Positions 9,121 through 17,949 of a DNA stretch of 64,000 nt are shown piece after piece (the stretch's first letter is position 1; every line of letters begins with the position of its first letter). The stretch comes from Enterovibrio gelatinilyticus (GTDB taxonomy: Bacteria > Pseudomonadota > Gammaproteobacteria > Enterobacterales > Vibrionaceae), in NCBI RefSeq assembly GCF_028683095.1, contig NZ_JAJUBC010000004.1:62001-126000 (forward strand). The letters are read 5' to 3'. Made by a program: the position numbers and the translations under genes. Below the pieces are notes generated by a model. The model was not told where the DNA came from. It saw only the letters and a program-made list of their open reading frames with translations, and searched no databases.

Positions 9121-9792
9121 TTATTGAACGCTCACGCGCAGCGCTGCAGATACTGCAAACGGTGACAACGTTGCTGAACCAACCAATAGTGCGCCTAAAA
9201 TGGCCAATTGACCGTTAATTGGGAAACCATTCGACGCCATATCAATCGCAGATGTTGCAAAAATTAATACTGGGATGAAAAGCGGCAATACGAGCAAACT
9301 CAAAAGCACGCCACCTTTACGAAGACCAACCGTTAGCGCTACACCAATCGCGCCCAAAAAGCTCAGTGTGGGAGTACCTAACAGTAGGGTCAATACCACA
9401 GCTTGATAAGTCGCCCAATCCAAAGAAAGCAATACGGCTAATAGTGGGCTTATGATCAAAAGCGGCAAGCCCGTCAGTAGCCAATGCGCCACTATTTTGG
9501 CAAAGGCCAATACTGATAATGGTTCGGGCATGAGCAACATTTGCTCCAGCGAACCATCAATAAAATCATCGCGAAACAGACGCTCTAACGACAGGACCGC
9601 TGCCAGCAATGCAGCCACCCAAATAATACCGGGGGCAATGTCCGCCAATAAGTTTGGTCCAGGGCCAACACCTAAAGGGAACAACATAATAACGATAATG
9701 AAAAACCACAACGGGTTAAGCATGTCTGATTGGCGACGAAACGCGATCATCAGTTCTCGTCGAATCATTTGATACATGGCTGAGCCCATCAT
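9121..9792 (-). CDS. ccmB: Haem exporter permease CcmB
   Basis: A 223-residue integral membrane protein with six helices. The family signature FRDDFIDGSLEQMLLMP lies near residues 71-87, and the opening IRRELMIAFRRQSDMLNPLWFF is typical for CcmB. It pairs with the ATPase CcmA. The ATG at 9792 overlaps the ccmA stop (ATGA). An alternative ATG at 9777 (MYQMIRREL) would match the length of many homologues better, so the first five residues are uncertain. Confidence 0.95.
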   Translation of the reverse strand: MMGSAMYQMIRRELMIAFRRQSDMLNPLWFFIIVIMLFPLGVGPGPNLLADIAPGIIWVAALLAAVLSLERLFRDDFIDGSLEQMLLMPEPLSVLAFAKIVAHWLLTGLPLLIISPLLAVLLSLDWATYQAVVLTLLLGTPTLSFLGAIGVALTVGLRKGGVLLSLLVLPLFIPVLIFATSAIDMASNGFPINGQLAILGALLVGSATLSPFAVSAALRVSVQ

Positions 9793-10403
9793 TCACCCAA
9801 CCTAACGCGACGCAACAACGTATTGCCTTCAAACATATCTTGGTGCGTAGTAAACAACACCATACCGCCCCCATTCACATGTTCCTGAAAGAGAGTCTCC
9901 AATACCTTTACGCCTTGTTTATCGATGGCGGTCAGAGGCTCATCCAGAATCCAAAGCTTTGATTGGCTAATCCAAAGCCTCGCTAACGCCACTCGACGGT
10001 TTTGCCCAGCCGACAATTGAGCCGCAGGCACATCTTCTCTTCCTGCTAAACCAACACGTGCCAACGCATCCCACAACACAGACTCATCAGCGTCACCGTG
10101 CATCTGCTGGTAAAAAGCAAGATTTTCAAACGCAGTGAGCTCTCGCTTCACACCTGCACTATGACCAAGGAAAAGCAAGTTACTGTAGAACTCTTCTCTT
10201 ACCTTGGTAACGGATTGTCCTTGCCAGCGCACATCGCCAGATTCAGCCAAACCCAAGCCCGCAATGATTCTCAATAGGGTGGTTTTGCCCGCGCCGTTGG
10301 GGCCTTCAACTTGCACAAGTTCACCGGGTGACACGGTAAAACATAGATCTTCAAACAATACTCGTTCATCACGAATACTGCTGAGTTGATGCACTTCCAA
10401 CAT
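9789..10403 (-). CDS. ccmA: Haem exporter ATP-binding protein CcmA
   Basis: A 204-residue ABC ATPase with Walker A GPNGAGKTT near residues 35-43, the signature LSAGQNRRVALARLW (a CcmA variant of LSGGQ), Walker B LWILDEP and the H-loop FTTHQ. CcmA hydrolyses ATP to release holo-CcmE from CcmABCD. It is the first gene of the ccmABCDEFGHI operon. The promoter must lie in the 120-base gap shared with the divergent FliK-like gene. Confidence 0.96.
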   Translation of the reverse strand: MLEVHQLSSIRDERVLFEDLCFTVSPGELVQVEGPNGAGKTTLLRIIAGLGLAESGDVRWQGQSVTKVREEFYSNLLFLGHSAGVKRELTAFENLAFYQQMHGDADESVLWDALARVGLAGREDVPAAQLSAGQNRRVALARLWISQSKLWILDEPLTAIDKQGVKVLETLFQEHVNGGGMVLFTTHQDMFEGNTLLRRVRLGE

Positions 10404-10422
10404 GAGAAATTAGCGTTCCCGG

Positions 10423-10449
10423 TAAAGTATTCAAAATTATGCCCGATAA
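10423..10449 (+). promoter_or_regulatory. FliA (sigma-28) promoter for the FliK-like/FlhB-like pair
   Basis: The element is TAAA at 10423-10426, a 15-base spacer, then CCCGATAA at 10442-10449. The FliA consensus is TAAA-N15-GCCGATAA, so 11 of 12 consensus positions match. It points toward the gene that starts at 10525, leaving a leader of about 70 bases. This ties the downstream pair to late flagellar gene expression. Confidence 0.75.
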
Positions 10450-10465
10450 TAACATAGAGGGTTTT

Positions 10466-10492
10466 AGACCGTTAGCGGTGCGATAACGGTCT
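10466..10492. repeat. Perfect inverted repeat in the leader of the FliK-like gene
   Basis: agaccgtta at 10466-10474 and taacggtct at 10484-10492 form a perfect 9-bp stem around 9 bases. It lies just after the expected FliA start point (around 10456). There is no T-run, so it is not a terminator. It could be a dimeric repressor site or an RNA hairpin. Confidence 0.6.
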
Positions 10493-10524
10493 GGCACGTC
10501 GAGCGTTAATAATTGTGAGTAAAT

Positions 10525-11334
10525 ATGAAAATAGATAACACCAGCAACATCAAAGTACTAACGCTTGAATCCATTAAGAGCAATCTCCATGAGAAATTGT
10601 TGAATATTGGTCAAGAAAAAGCCGTGCAGCTCCCTCAAACACAGCTTGCTTCTTCACAACTTTCGCAAGTACTCAGACTGATCAATCTCTTTCCCTTGTT
10701 GATGCATTCACCTTCACTTTCTTCACCAGCCAAAGCCCCCGACACCCATGCACTCAATACCACCATGACACCTAGCATGCTGAGTATCTTGCTAAAAACG
10801 CTTGTGATGCCAAACACACCAGAACTGGCCGCAAAATGGCTATCAAATCGGCAATCAGACAAAGCCCTACTCGATGCCTTGCGTCAAGTAACAACGTCGA
10901 TGGCAGACAATGATGGCAATGGAAAAATCAAAGCGCTATTGATGCTGTTAACGGAGCAAAGAGTGCTCGAAGGAAATAAAACCAATGAATATCATTGGTA
11001 CTTCCCTCTTAGCCATGTATCTCCCACACCTGTTCATATCACAGCCAAGAAAAAGACCCTCGGAAGACGAAAAAAGTCCCACTGGAGCATCAGCGTCAAT
11101 CTCACACTGTCAAAACGTCGACACCTCACAGCGACGGCAGATATCTACGATCAGTCTTTAGCGTTGCGATTTACCACTGACTCAGCGAGCCTAGAGAAAC
11201 TAATCGAACAATCGCTTCCCGCGCTAGAGCAACAATTGAGTAAGCATCATATTTGCGTCTCTCAGTGCGAGATTAACGTCAGTGAGAACACAGAGCCAAC
11301 ATCGGTAGAACACGGAGTGAACATTCAAGTATGA
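10525..11334 (+). CDS. FliK-like protein (hook-length-control C-terminal domain)
   Basis: A 269-residue protein without signal peptide or membrane helix. The first 120 residues are low in recognisable features. The C-terminal part (about residues 190-262: SVNLTLSKRRHLTATADIYDQSLALRFTTDSASLEKLIEQ, then SLPALEQQLSKH) has the pattern of the FliK C-terminal domain: a strand, a charged turn, a second strand and a helix with a Leu-rich end. It is not the main FliK, which lies at 30254-32230. It overlaps the next gene by 4 bases (ATGA) and follows a FliA-type promoter. I infer a second, minor substrate-switch or export-related role. Exact function unknown. Confidence 0.7.
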   Translation: MKIDNTSNIKVLTLESIKSNLHEKLLNIGQEKAVQLPQTQLASSQLSQVLRLINLFPLLMHSPSLSSPAKAPDTHALNTTMTPSMLSILLKTLVMPNTPELAAKWLSNRQSDKALLDALRQVTTSMADNDGNGKIKALLMLLTEQRVLEGNKTNEYHWYFPLSHVSPTPVHITAKKKTLGRRKKSHWSISVNLTLSKRRHLTATADIYDQSLALRFTTDSASLEKLIEQSLPALEQQLSKHHICVSQCEINVSENTEPTSVEHGVNIQV

Positions 11335-11624
11335 AGAATCCCAAAGCAGCCATCGCCCTTCGCTATGATGGGGTCAATGCGCCACAAGTTAGCGCAAAAG
11401 GATACGACGCATTGGCGGAAAAACTGATTGAAGAAATGGAGAAAAATGGAGGGTTGGTGCATAGCGATGAAGCGCTAATGAACTGGCTTTCTGCTTTGGA
11501 GATTGGAGATGAAGTACCAGAGTCTGTGTATCTGGTTATTGCTGAATTGATTGCATTCGCATGGTATTTAGACGGACAAACCCCGCCCGGGTGGGAAGGG
11601 TCTGTCGTTAACCAATCGGTGTAA
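11331..11624 (+). CDS. Stand-alone FlhB C-terminal-domain protein (FlhX/EscU/YscU-type)
   Basis: A 97-residue soluble protein resembling the cytoplasmic domain of FlhB. KNPKAAIALRYDG aligns with FlhB NPEHYSVALRYDS, followed by AKGYDALAEKLIEEM (FlhB AKGSDFMALKIREI) and VYLVIAELIAFAWYLDGQ (FlhB LFAAVAQLLAYVFQLKQ). The self-cleavage motif is NPKA here, lacking the His of NPTH, so normal autocleavage is doubtful. Small FlhB paralogues of this type are known from other flagellated bacteria and can partly replace the FlhB C-terminal fragment. Here it is translationally coupled to a FliK-like gene, mirroring the FliK/FlhB partnership. Confidence 0.85.
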   Translation: MKNPKAAIALRYDGVNAPQVSAKGYDALAEKLIEEMEKNGGLVHSDEALMNWLSALEIGDEVPESVYLVIAELIAFAWYLDGQTPPGWEGSVVNQSV

Positions 11625-11743
11625 GCACCATTGGTCTTTGCGAGACGCTTTAGCTGAGGGACGACAAAAAAGCCTTGTCGCACCCATTTATCACCGAGAT
11701 TTCATCAATCACGGTGCCAGCCTTAGGAAGTCATTGAGAGTGA

Positions 11744-12169
11744 CTATCTCACCAGTCGTTGCTTTCGGATGCTCAACAAAAGTTCCGCTTCTGCTTTAGG
11801 AAGATCACACTCTTCCATTAGCTCATGAATATCAGCACCCAGTTCAACCATCTTACTTGCCCGGCTATACAGTCGGCCATCTGGATCGTGCATTTCCAGC
11901 TCGTTTTGCTTATCTACCAAGTCATCGAATCGTTGGGATAGCTCAGCAAGCTTTTGGCTCATACCAATTGAGCCAGCACGCAATTCATTAAATTGCTTTG
12001 ATAAACTCTCATGTTGTTGGCGAGAGTTTTTAAACAACAACTCCATGGCTTGGAATTTAGCATCCAGAGTCAATCTCGCTTTCTTCTCTCTGCGTATTAG
12101 CACGAACGCAACCACCGCTACGATGATAGACACACCGAGCGGTAGCCAGTGCAACACGACGTCAAGCAT
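11744..12169 (-). CDS. DUF2802 family membrane-anchored coiled-coil protein
   Basis: A 141-residue protein with an N-terminal membrane helix (about residues 8-25, LGVSIIVAVVAFVLIRR), a coiled-coil middle (residues 35-85) and a C-terminal helical motif SKMVELGADIHELMEECDLPKAEAELL as in DUF2802. The start was set at the ATG overlapping the cheW stop (TAATG). A longer frame reaching 12193 would intrude into cheW. It is the last gene of the chemotaxis operon and conserved there in Vibrio. Function is not established; anchoring or organising the polar array is a guess from context. Confidence 0.8.
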   Translation of the reverse strand: MLDVVLHWLPLGVSIIVAVVAFVLIRREKKARLTLDAKFQAMELLFKNSRQQHESLSKQFNELRAGSIGMSQKLAELSQRFDDLVDKQNELEMHDPDGRLYSRASKMVELGADIHELMEECDLPKAEAELLLSIRKQRLVR

Positions 12170-12657
12170 TAGAGCATAGCCATGTCTGACCACTCGTCAT
12201 CAGAGAGTAGCTTGTTCAAATCAACAAGGATTAGCAGGCTGCCATTGCGGTTGCTAACGCCTTGAATGAACTTAGCACTTTCATCCGTACCCACACTTGG
12301 TGTGGTGTCGATTTCAGATGTTTTGAGGTAAACCACCTCAGCCACACTGTCGACCATAATACCGATGACTTGTGATTCAGCTTCGATAACAATCACACGA
12401 GTGTTATCGCTTACATCGCCTTGCATCAAGCCAAAGCGAGAGCGAGTATCGATAACTGTAACCACGTTGCCACGAAGGTTAATGATGCCCAGTACATAGT
12501 CTGGTGCACCTGGTACCGGCGCGATTTCGGAATAGCGTAAAACTTCTCTAACCTGCATAACGTTAATGCCGTAGGTTTCCTCTTCCAGCTGGAAGGTCAC
12601 CCACTGTAGGACCTCGTCATTCACGTTATCTTTTTGAACTTCAGCTACCTGAGACAT
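12169..12657 (-). CDS. cheW: Chemotaxis coupling protein CheW
   Basis: A 162-residue single-domain CheW: FQLEEETYGINVMQVREVLRY at residues 18-38, APVPGAPDYVLGIINLRGNVVTVIDTR at 46-72, and the C-terminal INKLL-like end. It couples methyl-accepting chemotaxis proteins to CheA in the polar signalling array. It lies about 30 bases downstream of parP and is followed by the overlapping DUF2802 gene. Confidence 0.96.
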   Translation of the reverse strand: MSQVAEVQKDNVNDEVLQWVTFQLEEETYGINVMQVREVLRYSEIAPVPGAPDYVLGIINLRGNVVTVIDTRSRFGLMQGDVSDNTRVIVIEAESQVIGIMVDSVAEVVYLKTSEIDTTPSVGTDESAKFIQGVSNRNGSLLILVDLNKLLSDDEWSDMAML

Positions 12658-12690
12658 TTGTTTTCCTCTTTACGTGCTGTGCTGCGTCAA

Positions 12691-13827
12691 TTACGCCAAC
12701 GCGTTGGCATCTATACCTTGATTTAGCATGGCAATCAGCGCTTCGACGTGAATCAATGCGCACATTTTTTCTTTTACTAGTCCGGCCAACCAAGGCCGTT
12801 TGCCTGCTTGTTCACGCCATCGCACTTGCTCTCCCTTGAGGGACTCTGTGCCTAAAAGGGAATTGCATGCCAATCCCCATTTACTGTCACCCAAGAGCAC
12901 AATATAACTATAGCCTTCGCGATGGCTGTTATCCGTTATTTTTTCTGGCATTACCCACTTCGCGGTATCGACAACATCAAGCTGTTGATCTCGCTCGGTT
13001 TGCAAGCCCAAATACCAGTCTGGTCGACCAATCAAATGATTACAGTCTTCTAGCCGATGAATACCACCCAACTCTGCCAGTGGCACAGCATACGTCACAC
13101 CAAATGACTCAAAGAACAGCACTTGAAACGCATGCTCTGAAGCAATGTTCTTCCAAGGTGGTGCGATATCTTCGCCTTCTTGAACCTCAGGTTCTGCGTC
13201 CGTCTCAATATCCGACTCAACATACGCCACTTCGTCTTCGAGAATGTCTTCCGATACGGGTGTCTCAATCTGTTCAACGACCATGTCGTCAATACCAATA
13301 TCGACTTGTGGTTCGACATAAGCCGTTTCGGTAGCAATATCTTCTACTACTGTCGTTTCTGAGTAGGTCTGTATGTCGACGACCACATCGTCAACGACAT
13401 GATTTTGCTCAAGTACTTCGACAGGTGAATCTGTGTCGACGTTTGTCTCGAGGTTTATCGCGACCTCTGTTTCTGTTTCTGTTTCTATCGCGATTTCAGC
13501 CTCAACCTCGGCTTGAACTTCAACCTCTGCTTGGACTTCAACCTCAACGTCAACTAGCTCTTCTACTTCGACCTCTAACCCATCTTCAAGCTGAAGCTGA
13601 CTGAGCAACTTCTCAACCGAAGACAAATCACGCTGTTGTTTCGTGAGCGTGGCGCCAGCAAACAGCGGGATCGCTTCAACCTTTGCGGGCTGCAATTTTA
13701 ACTCAGTGACGCCTGCGACATCTGTTGTCACATCCGTGTCTGTCCGCTGCTGATCATCATCTTCCAGCAACGCATCAAAATAATCGTCCAGCGCCTGAAC
13801 ACTGGATAACGCACGGCTATCTTTCAT
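12691..13827 (-). CDS. parP: ParP: CheW-domain protein for polar array localisation
   Basis: A 378-residue protein with a CheW-like C-terminal domain (about residues 230-375, FFESFGVTYAVPLAELGGIHRLED) and a long acidic N-terminal part. Between roughly residues 80 and 140 it is a near-repetitive Val/Glu stretch. The position directly after parC and before cheW matches Vibrio parP. ParP links ParC to the array by binding CheA and chemoreceptors, keeping arrays at the pole and stopping CheA loss. The start chosen is ATG 13827, which overlaps parC by 11 bases. An upstream in-frame start at 13872 would overlap by 56 bases and is less likely. Confidence 0.88.
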   Translation of the reverse strand: MKDSRALSSVQALDDYFDALLEDDDQQRTDTDVTTDVAGVTELKLQPAKVEAIPLFAGATLTKQQRDLSSVEKLLSQLQLEDGLEVEVEELVDVEVEVQAEVEVQAEVEAEIAIETETETEVAINLETNVDTDSPVEVLEQNHVVDDVVVDIQTYSETTVVEDIATETAYVEPQVDIGIDDMVVEQIETPVSEDILEDEVAYVESDIETDAEPEVQEGEDIAPPWKNIASEHAFQVLFFESFGVTYAVPLAELGGIHRLEDCNHLIGRPDWYLGLQTERDQQLDVVDTAKWVMPEKITDNSHREGYSYIVLLGDSKWGLACNSLLGTESLKGEQVRWREQAGKRPWLAGLVKEKMCALIHVEALIAMLNQGIDANALA

Positions 13828-14596
13828 CCTGTTCCAGTCGCTCCAAATAAGAAAGCAGCGTTTTGTATGCAAAAACGCCGCGACAATTCTTCGCGTAATA
13901 CGATGGAGGCATATGCTTTAAGCTCGCATCACGGAATTTCGTGTCAATCGGTACTGCGGATGTCCAAACCTGATCGGGGTAACGCACTTTCAGCTCTTGT
14001 AATGTTTCCAAAGACGCACGGGTACGCTTATCGTACATGGTTGGAACAATACACACTTTAAAAGCAGAACTGCGTGATTTCTGCATGATCTGTAAAGTGC
14101 GAATCATGCGCTCCAAGCCTTTCATGGCCAAGAACTCAGTCTGAACAGGAATGAGAATACGGTTACTCGCCGCTAGTGCATTCACCATCATTACCCCCAA
14201 GATCGGCGGGCAATCGATAAGTGCATAGTCGTATTCGTCTTCTAGGCAAGCCAATGTCTTTTTAAGCATTAGCCCCATGCCCCCTCGATTTCCCATTGCT
14301 CTGTCCAATGTCGCAAGTGACATATGAGAAGGCAGTAAGTCGAGGTTCTTATATTCTGTGTTTAGAATAAGTGGTTTAACCGTATCTCGGCTTATAGTCT
14401 GGAGTTGAAACAGGTCAAAAAGCGTTTGTGGCAACGTCTCTGAATCGTAATTCAGATACGTCGTTAACGAAGCGTGGGGATCGGTGTCGATCAACAATAC
14501 GCGCTTGTTTCTTTCACTGAGAAGCCCAGCAAGCGTAATGGTTGAGGTTGTTTTCCCAACACCGCCCTTCTGGTTTGCAATGCTCCAAACTATCAC
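13817..14596 (-). CDS. parC: ParC: ParA-like ATPase for polar chemotaxis placement
   Basis: A 259-residue ParA/MinD-family ATPase with the deviant Walker A motif KGGVGKTTS (K10-S18), the switch DTDPHASLTTYLN and the Walker B-like DYALIDCPPILG. No N-terminal DNA-binding domain is present, so this is not a chromosome-partition ParA. The genomic place between cheB and parP marks it as ParC. It forms a polar gradient and recruits ParP and CheA arrays to the flagellated pole. Confidence 0.92.
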   Translation of the reverse strand: MIVWSIANQKGGVGKTTSTITLAGLLSERNKRVLLIDTDPHASLTTYLNYDSETLPQTLFDLFQLQTISRDTVKPLILNTEYKNLDLLPSHMSLATLDRAMGNRGGMGLMLKKTLACLEDEYDYALIDCPPILGVMMVNALAASNRILIPVQTEFLAMKGLERMIRTLQIMQKSRSSAFKVCIVPTMYDKRTRASLETLQELKVRYPDQVWTSAVPIDTKFRDASLKHMPPSYYAKNCRGVFAYKTLLSYLERLEQDER

Positions 14597-14605
14597 AGCC
14601 GCTCC

Positions 14606-15754
14606 TTATACCAGATTGAGCTCAACGAGGATCCGTTCGGCAATACGATCAAGAGGTAAATCTTCTGTAGAAATTCCTGCTTTTGCCACTGCTTGCGGCA
14701 TCCCGTAAACCACACAGCTATCTTCGTCTTGCGCCCAAACGGTTGAACCTTGTTGTTTCAGCATTCTCGCGCCATCTCGGCCATCAGCACCCATTCCGGT
14801 GAGTACCATCGATAGCACTTTATCGCCATATACATTTGCAGCAGAGCCAAAAGTCACATCAACACATGGCTTATAGTTCATTCGATCGCCGCCATCAATG
14901 ATTTTGACACGGGTAGCGCCTGGGCGTCCATCGATCATCATCTGCATACCGCCTGGCGCTAAATATGCCGTCCCAGCCTTGAGTGGTTCGCCGTCTTGCG
15001 CTTCTTTCACTGAAATTTTGCAAAGGCCATTGAGACGTTGTGCAAAAGCCGAAGTAAATGTGGAAGGCATATGCTGAATCAACAAAATGGGCATTGGGTA
15101 ATTAGCAGGCAATGCACTCAGCACTTTTTGTAATGCAACCGGCCCACCCGTTGAGGTACCAATCGCCGTCAATTGATAGCGTTTGCCGCTGGCTTTGAAA
15201 CGCCCCATTGGCGTGACTGGACGTGCTGGTGGGGTCGCCGTTGCTAGACCGCTACTCGCCATTGGTCGAGTCGGTGTTCGTGTTGGGGTCGCACCAGAAG
15301 ACAATGATGTTGCCATTGCGGGTGCAGGCGTGACTGCAGGACGGCGCATAAACGTGCGTTTACGCGCTATTTCGTTTACACGCTGTTGAAGCAGTTTGAC
15401 TGCGTCATCACGGTTGCGCGCAATATCTTCGAATTTTTTCGGCAAGAAATCGAGCGCACCAGCATCTAACGCATCCAACGTCGCTTTGGCACCATCATGT
15501 GTCAGTGAAGAGAACATCAAAATTGGCGTCGGATTAGTGCGCATAATCTCGCGCACCGCCGTAATGCCATCCATCACAGGCATTTCGATGTCCATCGTGA
15601 TTACATCAGGTTTTAGCTTTGCCGCTTTGTCGACGGCCTCTTTACCATTGACTGCACAGTCAATAACTTCAAGACGCGGATCCCCGTTAATAATTTCACT
15701 CACTCGGCGGCGGAAAAAGCTTGAATCATCCACCACCAAAACTTTCACTGACAT
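14606..15754 (-). CDS. cheB: Chemotaxis methylesterase CheB
   Basis: A 382-residue two-domain protein. The receiver domain (1-120) has D10/D11 and the phosphorylated Asp55 in [11 protein letters not shown]. After an Ala/Pro/Thr-rich linker (about 138-185) comes the methylesterase domain with catalytic Ser201 (IGTSTGGP), His228 (LLIQHMP) and Asp324 (GMGADG). Phospho-CheB removes methyl groups from chemoreceptors and deamidates glutamines for adaptation. The partner cheR is not in the window. Confidence 0.96.
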   Translation of the reverse strand: MSVKVLVVDDSSFFRRRVSEIINGDPRLEVIDCAVNGKEAVDKAAKLKPDVITMDIEMPVMDGITAVREIMRTNPTPILMFSSLTHDGAKATLDALDAGALDFLPKKFEDIARNRDDAVKLLQQRVNEIARKRTFMRRPAVTPAPAMATSLSSGATPTRTPTRPMASSGLATATPPARPVTPMGRFKASGKRYQLTAIGTSTGGPVALQKVLSALPANYPMPILLIQHMPSTFTSAFAQRLNGLCKISVKEAQDGEPLKAGTAYLAPGGMQMMIDGRPGATRVKIIDGGDRMNYKPCVDVTFGSAANVYGDKVLSMVLTGMGADGRDGARMLKQQGSTVWAQDEDSCVVYGMPQAVAKAGISTEDLPLDRIAERILVELNLV

Positions 15755-15771
15755 GTCATTCCTTATAATTA

Positions 15772-17940
15772 TTATCGGCCAGCGTAACGCTTAAGCAGAT
15801 TTGGCACGTCCAAAATCAATGCAATATGACCATCACTGGTGATCGTTGCACCCGCCATGCCCGGCGTACCTTGCAGCAGTTCATCCAATGGTTTGATCAC
15901 CACTTCTTCTTGTCCAATCAATGAGTCCACCACAAATGCGATAGGTTGATGTCCCATTTGAACAATCACAACATGGCCGCTATCTCTGACTGACGCACGC
16001 GTTTTGCACAGCCAATCTTGTAGATAAAACAATGGAATAGCTTTCTCACGAACAATGATAGTCAATTGACCGTCCACTGTATTGGTGCGAGACAAATCCA
16101 AGCTTATGATTTCATTAACATTAGACAATGGGAATGCAAATGGGTTGTTACCAATACCCACCATTAGCGTTGGAAGTATCGCCAACGTCAACGGCACTTT
16201 GATTGAAATAATCGTTCCGCGACCCAATACGGAATCGATAGAAATCGTACCGTTCAGCTGGGTGATCGCAGTTTTTACTACATCCATGCCTACACCACGA
16301 CCCGAGATATCAGAAATCTCAGTCTTGGTGGAGAAGCCTGGTGCAAAAATCAGATTAAATGCTTCGGTATCCGTCAAACGGGCAGCTGCATCAACGTCCA
16401 AAACACCACGATTCACCGCGATACCACGGAGTTTTTCCGCATCCATACCGCCGCCATCATCTTCGATGGTTAGCAGAATATGGTCACCTTCTTGTGACGC
16501 CGCCAACGTAACGGTGCCCACACGAGGCTTACCATTTTGCTCACGAACATCTGGCATTTCTATGCCGTGGTCAACCGAGTTACGCACCAAGTGGACCATT
16601 GGGTCAGCGAGTGCTTCAACCAAGTTTTTATCAAGGTCCGTTTCTTCGCCGCGCATTTCAAGCACGATATCTTTCTTAAGGCTTCGCGCTAAGTCGCGTA
16701 CAACGCGAGGGAAACGACCAAACACTTTCTTGATCGGCTGCATACGCGTTTGCATCACTGCGCCTTGCAAATCAGCCGTTACAACATCAAGGTTGGTAAC
16801 CGCTTTCGCCATATGCTCGTCATCACTGTTCGCGCCCAGACTCACCAAACGGTTACGCACCAACACTAGCTCACCGACCATATTCATGATGGTGTCGAGT
16901 GTTGACGTATTCACACGAACGGTTTGCTCTGGTTGAGCAACAGGTGTTTTCTTCTCTTCCACTTTTGCAGGTGGCTTGGCAACGGTTGCTGGTGGCTTAG
17001 CTGCTGGCGCTTCTGCTTTTGGAGCTGGTGCAGGGGCAGGCTTTGGCTCCACTTTTGGTGCAGCTGCGGGCGCTGGCGGACTCTTTGACGCATCTGCTTC
17101 GATTGGGCTTTTACCCTGTCCGTGCAGTTCGTCTAACAGTTTTTCAAATTCGTCATCAGTGATTTCATCACTGCTTGGGCTTTCAACCGATGAGTTTTGT
17201 GGTGGTGGTGTCGCCTGAGCAGCATCACCATCAAGCGCCGGCCCCTTGCCCGAGCCATGAAGCTCGTCTAGCAGACGGTCAAATTCATCATCTGTCATGT
17301 CACCACTGTCCGCAGCGGGAGCCGGTGCGGCTGCCTCGCTTGGCTCTGAGCCATTCGCAGTAGGAGATTGACCTTTACCGTGCAGTTGATCGAGCAAACG
17401 GTCGAATTCATCATCGGTAATTTCGTCGACAGAGTCACCAGCTATTGCTTCGCCTCCCTGAGCTGGGGCTTCAGCCACAACTTCGGGTTCAGGTTCAGGT
17501 TCTGGTTCTGGCTCAGGCGCTACAGCTTCTGGCTCGGCTTCGTCTTCTGAAGCAGGTTTGGCATACTTGTGCAATGCTTCCAACAATGCTGGGTCAGCCG
17601 CTGGGGCTGGTTCGCTTTGTTGCACGCATGCAAACTGCTCATTCACCGTATCAAGCGCCTGCAGAATAATATCCATGACTTCAGCGTTGAGTGGACGGCC
17701 ACCGTTACGGAGGTTATCAAAAATATTTTCAGCACCGTGGCAAGTATCTACCAGCTCTGTGAGTGACAAAAAGCCTGCGCCACCTTTAACCGTGTGAAAT
17801 CCTCGGAAAATTGCATTCAGCAAATCTCGGTCGTCTGGTGTTTTTTCCAGATCCACGAGTTGTTCGGACAATAGTTCTAGAATTTCCCCTGCTTCGATCA
17901 AAAAGTCCTGCAGGATTTCTTCATCCATTTCAAAGCTCAT
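15772..17940 (-). CDS. cheA: Chemotaxis histidine kinase CheA
   Basis: A 722-residue CheA. The N-terminal HPt domain carries the phosphorylated His49 in [14 protein letters not shown] long Pro/Ala/Glu linker follows (about 105-340) and replaces a normal P2 domain. It contains three copies of a TDDEF..LLD.LHG motif at residues 174-190, 215-231 and 260-276. Dimerisation (from about 341, [19 protein letters not shown]), the ATPase domain ([39 protein letters not shown]) and a CheW-like domain follow. It phosphorylates CheY and CheB. In Vibrio the linker contains the region contacted by ParP. Confidence 0.97.
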   Translation of the reverse strand: MSFEMDEEILQDFLIEAGEILELLSEQLVDLEKTPDDRDLLNAIFRGFHTVKGGAGFLSLTELVDTCHGAENIFDNLRNGGRPLNAEVMDIILQALDTVNEQFACVQQSEPAPAADPALLEALHKYAKPASEDEAEPEAVAPEPEPEPEPEPEVVAEAPAQGGEAIAGDSVDEITDDEFDRLLDQLHGKGQSPTANGSEPSEAAAPAPAADSGDMTDDEFDRLLDELHGSGKGPALDGDAAQATPPPQNSSVESPSSDEITDDEFEKLLDELHGQGKSPIEADASKSPPAPAAAPKVEPKPAPAPAPKAEAPAAKPPATVAKPPAKVEEKKTPVAQPEQTVRVNTSTLDTIMNMVGELVLVRNRLVSLGANSDDEHMAKAVTNLDVVTADLQGAVMQTRMQPIKKVFGRFPRVVRDLARSLKKDIVLEMRGEETDLDKNLVEALADPMVHLVRNSVDHGIEMPDVREQNGKPRVGTVTLAASQEGDHILLTIEDDGGGMDAEKLRGIAVNRGVLDVDAAARLTDTEAFNLIFAPGFSTKTEISDISGRGVGMDVVKTAITQLNGTISIDSVLGRGTIISIKVPLTLAILPTLMVGIGNNPFAFPLSNVNEIISLDLSRTNTVDGQLTIIVREKAIPLFYLQDWLCKTRASVRDSGHVVIVQMGHQPIAFVVDSLIGQEEVVIKPLDELLQGTPGMAGATITSDGHIALILDVPNLLKRYAGR

Positions 17941-17949
17941 AACGCACCC

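Noticed and set aside
10491-10507. TGGCACGTCGAGCGTT in the leader of the FliK-like gene, like a second sigma-54 promoter
   Set aside because: The -24 is perfect, but the -12 GC is displaced by two bases (GCGT), and a much better FliA element lies just upstream.
11690-11716. Stem caccgagat / atcacggtg between the FlhB-like gene and the DUF2802 gene
   Set aside because: One mismatch and no T-run on either strand, so it cannot be called a terminator with confidence.
13440-13585. Repeated short DNA units that at first looked like a CRISPR or tandem array
   Set aside because: They are in frame within ParP and encode an acidic Val-Glu stretch. There are no spacers and no cas genes.
12691-13872. 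Longer ParP start at 13872
   Set aside because: It would overlap parC by 56 bases and add a stretch (MHTKRCFLIWSDWNR) that is out-of-frame parC sequence. ATG 13827 is the normal choice.
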